From Aspidapion aeneum (taxonomy: Eukaryota > Arthropoda > Insecta > Coleoptera > Brentidae), in contig OY755042.1 in assembly GCA_963576565.1 (NCBI GenBank), positions 16,157,272 to 16,221,271 on the forward strand: a DNA stretch of 64,000 nt. The letters run 5' to 3'. Below the pieces are notes generated by a model. The model did no database searches. It saw only the letters and a list, made by a program, of their open reading frames with translations, and was not told the DNA's origin. Positions within the stretch are counted from its first letter, which is position 1; the number at the start of each line of letters is the position of its first letter. The position numbers and the translations under genes were made by a program. Of this stretch, positions 45,709-55,700 are shown one piece after another.

Positions 45709-47352
45709 TGAGTAGAGTAGAGTATATCTTTATTTGCATAAATTTTTAAATATAATTGAGCAAATAGTATCAAATTATTCCTAACAATAATTAAATTAAA
45801 AAAAGGACATTAAAATTGATCATAAAAGTTTGGTCAAGATATCTAAAATGTTTAAAATCATTACATATACAACACAAAATAAAAATAAGAAAAAACAAGA
45901 CAAACTTTAGGAAGAGAAAAAAATTCATAAAATACCTAAGCCAAATATTCTTCTACTGTGTAGGGTTCCAAATTTATTAAATATGAAAAAACTCTCCTTT
46001 TAAAAACTTTTAAATTCTGTTCCCTTTGTATTTCCCTTTAAGCTTATTATAAAACTTTACACACACATAGAGTGGACTGCACTCTGTCAAAGTTAATCTG
46101 TGGACAGGAATGTTTAGGTTTGAGTTTCTGGTGTTGTAATCATGACTAGGCAAAAAGTGACAGAAAAGTTGAAAATTCTTAGAGACAAAAAGTACACATT
46201 CAAATATGTAGGTAGCAGTGAATGTTAGAATATTTAGTAATCTAAATTTACCGCTACATGAATCTCTAGCCTTCATTCCTAGCCTGACTCTTACCACCCT
46301 TTTTTGCAGAACCATCACCTCTGATGCCCCCACAGCTCTCCCCCAGAATATTACTCCATAACACATGATTGAGTAAAAGTTTGCATAGTATATGGAAAGT
46401 AGTACATTTTGTTTAAGGTAATCTTTTAAAATTCTGGTTGAATAACATGCTGAATTTAATTTTTTTGAGATGCTCTGAATATCCCACTTTAGATGTTGAT
46501 CTATATAAAAGCCTAAGAACTTGACATATTCTGGAAAAGAAGCTCAAGTGCCTCAGGATACTGGTCACGTGATTGAGCTGTTCTAAAACAAACCGGCAAA
46601 CCACCTCTCAGCCCTTCCCAGTCCATCCTTTGCAACCTCAAAAAGCTCTTCAAGTGATTCACCAGTAGAGAGACTGTTTGTGTCATCTGCAAAGTTTACA
46701 AGATTTGTTGATTCATTTGTGACAGCTTCTGATAAATCATTAATATATACAATAAAAAGAAAAGGGCCCAGAACACTCCCTTGTGGAATTTCCAAATTAA
46801 TGTTAATTCACTCTGAGAAAGTCCTAGAGTTCTCAGTATCCAGGCAAACCACTTGAGACCTCCCCAAAAGATATGACTTTATCCATCCCAAAGCAGGGCC
46901 TTGCACACCATACAACTTTAGTTTTGTCAGAAGCAAGTTATGATCAAGGCTGTCAAAAGTTTTTGATAGGTCTAAAAAAGCTCCTTAAGTTTTTTTTTGC
47001 TTCTAAATTTTCTATAATTTTGACAATAAAGTCATATGTCACAGTCTCAACTGATCTGCCCTTCAAAAATCCATGCTGTGATCTGCTGATTAAATTGTTT
47101 GCTATAAAGAAATCTTGCAACCTGTTGCACATTGCACTTCCAAAAATCTTAGAAAAGGATGAGAGTAGGCTTATCAGGCGATAATTCTCCATTTTAGAAG
47201 GATCACCTTTCTTGTGTAGTGGTTTGACAACTGCCAGTTGCAGTTGTTGTGGAAAAGTGCCATGCCTAAAAGAATTATTGATTAGAAAAGATAATGGTGC
47301 AGTTATTTCTGATGCAACATGTTTTATTAAGTGAGTCGAGATTTCGTCATGA
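45709..47352 (-). mobile_element. 5'-truncated Jockey/CR1-like LINE with broken reverse transcriptase
   Basis: Right to left the minus strand reads GDPSKMENYRLISLLSSFSK, SRSQHGFLKGRSVET, a region missing part of the LSKAFD box, PQGSVLGPFLFIVYINDL, FADDTNSL (active-site box), then LQKRVVRVRLGMKARDSC and HDYNTRNSNLNIPVHR. Several frameshifts are present. The tail is CTCTACTCTACTC-like at 45709-45722. The same AGTAGAGTAGAGTATAT 3' end recurs inside both arms of the 5.2-kb palindrome. The 5' truncation is near 47352. Confidence 0.85.
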
Positions 47353-48027
47353 CCATTGACTTCTACACCCTACGGGTAGACGCGACATGGGCCTAAATTG
47401 CCATTATATAGGAAGAATTATTTAGTGTTGGATATTAGTACTTTAAAGAAAAGTATATGAGACGTTTTGTAGACAGTTTTTAATGAACTTAATAACTAAT
47501 TGACATCTTACAACTTATTATGTCAAAACAAAAATACAGTACATCAATTATTTAGAATAGTGTCACTTTAGTAATAGAGTCACTTCAACATTTATCGCAA
47601 CTGACCAAATACAAGTAAGAATGTAATGAGCAAGACAGGGATGAAAATAGAATTTCGGTTTGGTAAGTCCGGACACATGCAACATCGCAAAAATATTCTA
47701 TTTGCTTGTCTTGGATAAAAAAAAGGCAGTAGCGGCGCAAAATAAAAATTTTGAATTCCACTTTTTTTTTCTGTTTCAATAATAAATAATTCATGAATAC
47801 TTACTTGTGTATACTGTGTTTACAAAATTCTCTTCAGTAAAAAAAAGAGTAAAAATAATTAAGTGCAGTGGATGTATTAAAATTATTGTTTTCATCTAAT
47901 GAACCTTCCAGGTAAAATATTTTCTTTCTTTGAACAAGGGTCTCCTTCAACTCTTCTCTTCTTGGGTGGACTACAAGTTATGCTCGAGTCAGATGAAATT
48001 TCTGAACTAAAAATTTCAATTCGGAAT
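47353..48027. other. Intergenic or intronic; one lysine-arginine-rich frame
   Basis: Mostly AT-rich. On the minus strand around 47900-48020 one frame reads EISSDSSITCSPPKKRRVEG followed by a basic stretch and a stop at 47892. It looks like a nuclear-signal-bearing protein end, but I cannot link it to an exon or a transposon. Confidence 0.3.
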
Positions 48028-48112
48028 GGGACAACTGGGCGCCGGGCCAACTCGGCGCCGCCAACAGGGCGCCACGCCGGGCCTAATGGGCGCCGGGCCA
48101 ACTCAGCGCGGG
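48028..48112. repeat. GC-rich minisatellite of GGGCGCCGGGCCAACTC units
   Basis: About five degenerate 16-18 bp units (GGGCGCCGGGCCAACTC, GGCGCCGCCAACA, GGGCGCCACGCCGGGCCTAA and so on), sharply GC-rich against the AT-rich background. Confidence 0.8.
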
Positions 48113-48318
48113 ACTATTTTTTTTTTCGATAAAATGTGCAGATAAAAAATAAAATAAATATGTTATTTATACAAAAATTTCAACATCTATTAAGTCGAGT
48201 GTTGAAATTTGGTAGGTATAGTGTTCTGGTAACCTGGTAAAAATACCATTTACGTTTTTTATTTCAAGAATGGCGGATCCAAAATGGTGGATTTCTTTAT
48301 TTTTAAACCTATTTGTCT

Positions 48319-48320
<2 letters not shown>

Positions 48321-48404
<84 letters not shown>

Positions 48405-49232
48405 TGTCCTCCATAATGTTCGCAACATATGGGAAAAATTTTTATTTGTGAGATATGAGAAAAATTTTTATATACGATCAATCCTGCTTATTAAATAACC
48501 TAAAAAGACATTTTGACATTTGTCACATGATCACTGTCATGGCGGCAAATTCAAAAAAATAGGCATGAAATCCCAAAAAGTGAGGTTAAAATTTGGAGTC
48601 ATAATAATAAAAAATAAGAAATACCCTATTTTTGGCCCTAGCCTTATTATAAATTAATTTTGTACAAATTTTATTATTGAAATAGTTTAAGTAACGCAAT
48701 ATTTAATGGACAAAGGTAAAATGATTCCAAATTCTTTATTGAAGTCGTTCATAAAAAATTAAATAAAAATTTCCGATTAGCACATGTACCTTTCTTGTTG
48801 CAATGGTCTTTTTTTTGGACAGTTTGTAAGGTTTGGAAGAATTTGGAATCATTTTACTTTTGCCCATTAAGTATTGCGTAACTTGAACTATTTCAACAAT
48901 AAAATCTGTATAAAATTAATTTATAATAAGGCTGGGGCCAAAAATAGGGTATTTCTTATTTTTTATTATTATGACTCCAAATTTTATAGAGGACCCTAAA
49001 ATGACATTCTAAACACTTTTTTCAAATAACTTTTTTTGATATTGATAACCTCACTTTTTGGGATTTCATGCCTAATTTTTTTAATTTGCCGCCATGACAT
49101 TGATCATGTGACAAATATCAAAATGTCTTTTTAGGATATTCAACAAGCAGGATTGATCGTATAAAAAATTTTTTCCCATATCTCACAAATAAAAATTTTT
49201 CCCATATGTCGCTAACATTATGGGGGACACTG

Positions 49233-49259
<27 letters not shown>
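48321..49259. mobile_element. Mariner/Tc1-type foldback MITE inside a TA microsatellite
   Basis: (AT)n at 48321-48401 and (TA)n at 49233-49259 flank an 831-bp element (48402-49232). Its ends are CAGTGTCCTCCATAATGTT and, inverted, CAGTGTCCCCCATAATGTT. The arms pair for about 330-400 bp at roughly 90 percent or better by eye (for example TACGATCAATCCTGCTT, CACATGATCA). The right arm carries an extra ~80 bp absent from the left arm, and the loop is about 100 bp. TA target and CAGTG ends suit Tc1/mariner. Confidence 0.9.
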
Positions 49260-49263
<4 letters not shown>

Positions 49264-49264
49264 T

Positions 49265-49432
49265 CGCAATTTAATTAATTATTTTATTTAACTGATTTTA
49301 TTTTACCTTATTTTATAAGCATCGATTATGTTAGACATAACTTTCAATTATATTTTTTTTTAAAATGACCTATCTTACCTGTAACTTTGTAACAGCTTAT
49401 GAGATCAATAAATTGTATTGTATTGTATCCCA
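49265..49432 (+). mobile_element. LINE 3' tail, TGTAT-repeat
   Basis: On the plus strand the segment ends GATCAATAAATTGTATTGTA with TTGTA repeats up to about 49430, a typical LINE 3' end with AATAAA. Only the UTR remains. Confidence 0.5.
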
Positions 49433-49945
49433 CTCTTCATACACATTGACGTTTTATTGCTAATAAAATTAGGATCAATTAATGTACAGCTGGTCTTATT
49501 TATGCGTGTAGGTTCATCTATTAGTTGTACAAAACTATATGAATCAAAACACTGAGTAAGGGGATTGCTGATATTAAATAAGTTTATGTTCATATCTCCC
49601 ATCATTATGACATAATCTACTTCAGCAACGTACTCAGACAAGATGTTTTCCATTTGCTCAATAAAACCATTTACATTTTTCTTTGAAGATTTATAGAAAA
49701 CACCTATCAGAAATTTAGCCGTTTTGCAGGATAATTTTAAAATAAGGAAGTCTGACACTTGGTTGTTAAGTTTATTACTGACGTATATTGCTACCACCTC
49801 TTTCCCCACCACTAAGGAAGAGCTCTTAGCAACCCTACCTATACATAGTACCAGCTGTACTAGATTGGAGTCAATATTGAGCATTAGCCAGGTCTCTGTG
49901 ACACACAGAATATCAATGTCAGAACTTAAAACAAGATCCTAAAAA
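49433..49945 (-). mobile_element. LINE AP-endonuclease fragment
   Basis: The minus strand reads DIDILCVTETWL, then KEVVAIYVSNKL, FLIGVFYKSSKKNVNGF, VDYVIMMGDMNINLFN and QLIDEPTRINKTSCTLID, the amino-terminal and middle part of a Jockey/CR1-like AP endonuclease. It stops abruptly where it meets the opposite-strand LINE tail at 49432. Confidence 0.8.
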
Positions 49946-50934
49946 TTAGAGTAATGGGGTACAAGTGAGCGTAAATTACGTTAAGCATGCAAGTTTAATT
50001 TTTTAAAAACAAAGTATTGAAAAGATTATAGAATATTTGAAAAGTTACGTAATGTTCAAACAGGCAAATCTAAAATGTTTTACTTAAAAAAGAATAAAAA
50101 TAAATATTAATCCTAAATATCAAAAACTTCAGGACGTGTTATTATTTAATGGTTTGAGTTAGACTTTGGAATCCCGTGACTATAGGATTATTACTTTCCC
50201 TTTACTTTTTATCTTATGAACAACAGTTCTAGTTTATTTACAAAAAAAACCAGCCTATCCCTACAAAGACCAACCAGTAGTTAGCAAAAACACTTTAAAT
50301 TAAATGCACTAAAATACAAGAGGTTCCTGCTTTTAGTATTATATCGCGAGAGAAAAAAAATAATCTACTATAATTAATTAAAAATTAATTATTAATTATA
50401 GTAGTAATAAATTTAACAAAAAAAATACGGCTGATCATTAATATGCTGTTCTACCTAAGCGAACCAACGGTATAAAACAAAATATTAAAATTCATTTCGT
50501 CAGCTAACTTTGATGTTTTTAATTTGTAATTAATTAATGTAATAATTTTAACTAAACTTTACATCTTCTATCCGATTTGAATATTTGTTCGAAAAGGTTT
50601 TTACTATTTTAAAAAATATTATTTAACTCATTCGGTTTTAAATTTAGTTAACATTTTTTATTTGTAAAATTAACTACAAAATGTGGAAAAATACACTGGT
50701 CAACAAAATTTAAAAAAAAATCTGTCCCACGAGCTGAAGTGGGTGTACTTGGTAGTATTTTTTACACATATTTCATATATGTTTTCAGCATTTTTCTATC
50801 GGGCAGGGTTTCAAAGTGACAAAGCAATAAAATTTTGCGAAAATATATATTATAATATGTATATATATTATGAAAAATTAAGTACAAAGTGATATATTTA
50901 TTTGGAACATGTAGTCATATATGACTTTCGACTG
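49946..50934. other. AT-rich sequence, no gene
   Basis: Includes an AT-only hairpin at about 50362-50403 (CTACTATAATTAATT and its inverse). Otherwise featureless. Confidence 0.5.
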
Positions 50935-51560
50935 TATTTTGCATCAGGAACATCTCTCTCCAGCGTCCAGCAATAGTCTGCGAACATGGCGGGGCTCCAC
51001 TTGGCATAATATCTTCTCCACGACTAGAACGTCCTGGTGAAATTGTTCGCCATGTTCGCCACTGACTGCTCCAAGGTTTTCTGAGAAAAAGTCCAAGTGT
51101 GAATGAAGAAAGTGTATTTTAAAACTGTTGGAACCCATGGCTTTATAGGAGTCCAATAAATTGTTAACAATTTCTACGTAATTTTCAGAGCCTCAACAAA
51201 TTTTTCATCTCGAAGTATTTGTCCGATCTGAGGTCCCACAAAAACACCTTGGCATTACTGATTTTAGGGAACTTAGTTCTCACATATGCAAACCCTTTGT
51301 TATTTCCATACCTTTAACAAAATTCGTCATCAACCCATGCGAAGGCTGTAAATACATTTTTTGCGGATCAAGTGGAAACATAGGCATTGTGGAGAAGTAC
51401 CGCTTTTAAGCTTGATTTGGAAAAGTCAATGAATAAACGCAATTCATTTGTATCATATTCATGCCCAAGCGCCTTCATAACAGAACATACACAATGGGAA
51501 CTGTTTGCAGGGCTTAACACGCCAAAACATGTTCCACGTGATACGCAAAGCACACTTTAA
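50935..51560 (-). pseudogene. Decayed copy of an uncharacterised dispersed arthropod gene
   Basis: From right to left the minus strand reads VMKALGHEYDTNELRLFIDF, SKSSLKAVLLHN, then in broken frames GFAYVRTKFPKISNAKV, VFLWDLRSDK, and finally KIHFLHSHLDFFSENLGAV with GEHGEQFHQDVLVVEK. I recall the phrases HFLHSHLDFFPENLGAVSDEHGE and SLKAVLLHNGN from many uncharacterised, multi-copy arthropod and cnidarian proteins that appear transposon-linked. Function is unknown. Several stops and shifts show this copy is dead. Confidence 0.6.
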
Positions 51561-51647
51561 GATATCTAGTTTCATTATGTTATTATTACACTACACAAAT
51601 AATGAAATAGCAATGCGTGTTACAGGTTTTTTGTTAAATGACTCTTA

Positions 51648-51953
51648 TAGTATAGTCCCTGCCATAGGCAGTTACACTTTTGTGACATTTCCAACCTCTT
51701 TGTTTATCATGAGCATAATGACAGTAACAAGAAACATTCTGAAAAACGGCATGTCTTTGAGTTGTTTTTATCTGTGTGTTTTTTTTGTCAATGTACAGTC
51801 AGTATCTTTTTATTTAAGCCAATGACAGTTTTGCCTTTAATTTTATACCAACATGTCACATTTAATTTTTCAAATATTTCTGGTTAGGAAATATGTTTAT
51901 ATCATGTCAAAGTCACAAAAGTGTAACTGCATATGGCAAGGACTATACTATGC
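51648..51953. repeat. Foldback MITE, about 300 bp
   Basis: TAGTATAGTCCCTGCCATAG and CAGTTACACTTTTGTGACAT at 51648-51691 are matched in reverse complement at 51905-51953. The loop is about 210 bp and AT-rich. Confidence 0.8.
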
Positions 51954-52039
51954 GTGTATTTTTTAGGTAAACAATCGAATATACTGGATGAGGGTGATGG
52001 AGAATTTCTAAAAACATAGTTGATTTCAGCATGCAAAAT

Positions 52040-52530
52040 TATATTGGAATTAGGCATTTTTGCGCTTGGGACAAAAATCTTGTTAACCAGTGATATTTGT
52101 GAAAAATTATACCGTCGAGATCCTGTCCTTCCACGTGTACCGTCTCCTCCAAACGTTCTCGAAAATTGGCAAACATGCACGCGGGCACACAGTTTTTGTG
52201 GAATTGCTTGAATTTAATCCCGAATTTTTTCATCAACTGATTCAGATTTGCAGGAATTTCAGTGTACATCTGTGAATTAAGAAACGCCCACAAAAAAACC
52301 CTGGCAGTTAAGTCTGATCTTCTGGGAGGATAATTGATGTCACAATTTTTCGATATGACCGCGTGTTTGCCAATTTCAGAGAACTTTTGGAGGACACGGT
52401 GTACATGGTAGGACAGCATCTCGACGGCATAATTTTTCCCAATTCTATAGGTAATTTTATAAATAAAAATGAATGAGTTATAATTTTTTGAAATCGTCAA
52501 AACCTTTTCGGGCACCCTGTATTTATTTAC
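52040..52530. mobile_element. Two head-to-head mariner-like transposase carboxy-terminal fragments
   Basis: The minus strand from about 52345 down to 52050 reads NYPPRRSDLTARVFLWAFLN, QMYTEIPANLNQLMKKF, ANFRERLEETVHVEGQDLDG and IIFHKYH. This fits the end of a mariner-superfamily DDE transposase (the family motif is WPPRSPDLTPxDFFLWG). The plus strand from 52366 reads ANFRELLEDTVYMVGQHLDG and IIFPNSIG, the same region of a second copy, followed by an end with GGGCACCCTGTAT at about 52514-52526. The two copies meet at about 52355-52365. Confidence 0.65.
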
Positions 52531-52770
52531 CATCTTTGGAAATAAGTTGTCCTGCAATAAAAGTACTGCATGTTCTAAAACCAAAGAAGTTGTATTTTTC
52601 CCACTTCATTGAAAATAATCAGACATCAAGAATTTCCAGCCCAAACTGTATTCACAAGCATGATTGTGCAATAATGAAATTGAATTGTTTTAGCTAAGGT
52701 TGATCACAACGAAAAACTACTTTTAAATATTCAAATATACTTACTTACATACCTGGTATTTTGTTTTAAG

Positions 52771-55700
52771 GGCCGATGGTGTCTATGGTTCAAGTTTGTG
52801 GTTTTAAGAATTTCAAAGCACCCCCCACATATGATCGTAAGTATAAAAATATATTTTTAGAGTCAAAATGGAATATACTTCATTTAAATGAAAATTAAAA
52901 TACAAGGTGACAAATTAAAAAGGCTCCACCTGGCTTTTCTCGAAAATTATCAGGAAATTGAAAAAACGCCGAAACACGTCGATTTTGTTTGCAAGGGAGA
53001 CACTTTTTGGCTATCTTGAAATTTTTGTAGCACGAACCCCCTTCAAGGGGTATACTTTACCCCCATATTTTGAATAGGGAAAGTGGGTCTAGTGATACCT
53101 TGTTTTGAAGCTCTCTTGAATATCTTTACACCTGTGTAAAAATTTCGAAAATACATCGATTAGTTTTTGAGATATTTGCTTTCAAATTTCCAAATTTAAC
53201 ATGGAATGATAAAATAAAAATTACATCCGGAAAATATAAAAATCTAATTAAATTTTTATTTTATCAGTCCATGTTAAATTTGAAAGTTTGAAAGCAATTA
53301 TCTCAAAAACTAATGAACAGATTGTTGAAATTTTTACACGGTTGTCAGGACATTTAAAAGGCCTTCAAAACAAGGTATCACTAGACCCACTTTCCCTATT
53401 CGAAATATAGGGATAAAGTATACCCCTCGAAGGGGGTTCGTGCTACAAAAATTGTCGCCCTTGCCAACAAAATCGACGTGTTTCGGCGTTTTCTTTAATT
53501 TCCTGATAATTTTGGAGACAATCCAGGTGGATCCTTTTTAAATTGTCACCTTGTATATTTTTCCTACGACCACATACGAAAATAGCAAAATTTATACTAT
53601 TTTTTGTTTTAGAAAGGTGCATATTTCACACGTATATTAATTTTTATTTTCGTCACTACTGACGAAAATATGTTCATCTCTAGAGAGGAAAAGCCTTGTC
53701 AATGTTTTTACAAACGTATTGTACTCTCTAAAGAAGAAAATAATCGTCTCTAGGGACAAAAAAAAATGATTATACCATAAATAACAAGAAAATACGGGTT
53801 AAATCTTGTGGCTGATGCGGTAATATAGCGTACATATCTCGTCAGAAAGTGACATTCTTTCACTCGTGTAATTTTACAGTCATGTGAAATATGTCTCTTT
53901 CGTTTTCTAATATATTTTCCGTAAAAAACTGATGCAAAAGTGTATAAAAATATAAAAATTTAGATTAAAATTTTTGTTTATGCATTAGTTATTTTTTTAC
54001 TGAAACTATAGATTATAGGCCTTATATCAAGCCCTTATAGGGGGGGCGGGCCCCTCCAGTCCCTCTGGATCTGCCACTGCACTAGCGCACTCTGGACTCG
54101 TAAAACCTCAGAAAAAAGAAACGAAAATTTTAGTGAATTAAAAAGATTTTTTTTTTAATTTCCGTTTCTTTAATTTCCGTTTCTTAGTATTGTTGGCTTA
54201 TAACACCATCTTGAAGGCGGAAAAAACGCAATCAGCGTTGATCTGACCTAAAGGACAATGTGTGTTAAAGGAAAAGTATTTACTAGGTAGCTAGGTAGAT
54301 TAATTGGATACCTAATTTTAACAAATAATAAAAATAAAATTATGTTTGACGTTTTGATTGTAAAATTATTTAAAATGGTAACAAAAATTGTATTTTGCTT
54401 TTTTTTATCAATAGGATGAAAATAAACTAATTAGATATTTTTACTAAACTAGCAAGTCTATTATCTTTTGAAAACGTATATAATTTAACTTTTTAAATAA
54501 ACTGCTCAAAAATTGAAGTAAGCCACCCCATTTTTTTGGACATTTTTAAAGGAAATTTTTTCCTAAACGAAACGGTCAATTCCCATAGAATTTTCTACGT
54601 GATATAGCTTCGATTATCCTCTTTTAATGTTTGGTTTCCTTTTTGTCCTGCGCTTGACAGATAGCTTTACAGTGTGGCTACAACGCAAGTGTAACAAAAG
54701 TGCGAAAGTTTGCACGGTTCCCATTTCCCGTACAATTTTTTTCAAAAAAATTTTAATGACACAAAATGACAGTCAGCTAAAGCCAAAAAAAGTTATTTCT
54801 CAGTTTTTTAAATTTTTATCTAGGGACAAACAAAATGATTATAACATAAACAACAAGAAAATGCGGGTTAAATCTTGTGGCTGATGCGGTAATATAGCGT
54901 ACATATCTCGTCAGAAAGTGACATTCTTTCACTCGTGTAATTTTACAGTCGTGTAAAATATGTCTCTTTCGTTTTGTAATATATTTTCCGTAAAAAACTG
55001 ATGCAAAAGTGTATAAAAATATTAAAATTTTGATAAAATTTTTTGTTTTTGCATTAGTTTTTTTTTACTGCAACTATAGATTATAGGCCTTATATCAAGG
55101 AGGGGTAAGGGGGGCGGGCCCCTCCAGTCCCTCTGGATCTGCCACTGCACTAGCGCACTCTGGACTCGTAAAAACTCAGATAAAAGAAACGAAAATTTTA
55201 GTACTCGTGAATTAAAAAGAAATTTTTTTTTCAAATTTTCAAATTTCTTGAAGGCGGAAAAAACGCACTAACTTTTTAAATATTTAAATAAATACCCCAG
55301 AAAATTATTTTTAATAATATGTGTTTCCAAAATGCGATTAGGAATTAAAAGGTTGATGAGCAGTAATAGTTCTAAAGAACTTGAGTGTTGTATTATTATG
55401 TTAACTACCTACCTAGATTTCGATAGTAGTTTTCCTAAAAACCCAAAAAGATTAAAAAATTTTTTTTGCTATATTTCCATCACAATAAAGTTAAAGTTAA
55501 AGTGCCTAGAATGCCTTTAGGATAAACCGGCGCTAAGTGGGGATATTCCATTTTTGACGCGCAGCCGGTATAGTTGTATCTTTTTCTGAATGAAAAATCC
55601 TGTTAAAATACTAAATACGTTTCAGATATTGAGTTTCCCGAAAAGCCTAAGCTAAAATTTGTTGACAAAATCCCTATACTTCCACCAAATATAAAGGCGC

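Noticed and set aside
46873..47184. 103-codon plus-strand frame
   Set aside because: Antisense of the LINE reverse transcriptase on the minus strand.
49265..49945. Twin-priming (5' inversion) of a single LINE
   Set aside because: In twin priming the inverted 5' part lies upstream of the 3' part. Here the inverted endonuclease fragment lies beyond the tail, so two independent fragments are more likely.
52361..52584. Amino-terminal half of the 181-codon minus frame at 52039-52584
   Set aside because: Only the part left of about 52345 resembles a transposase. The right part is the antisense of the opposite-strand copy.
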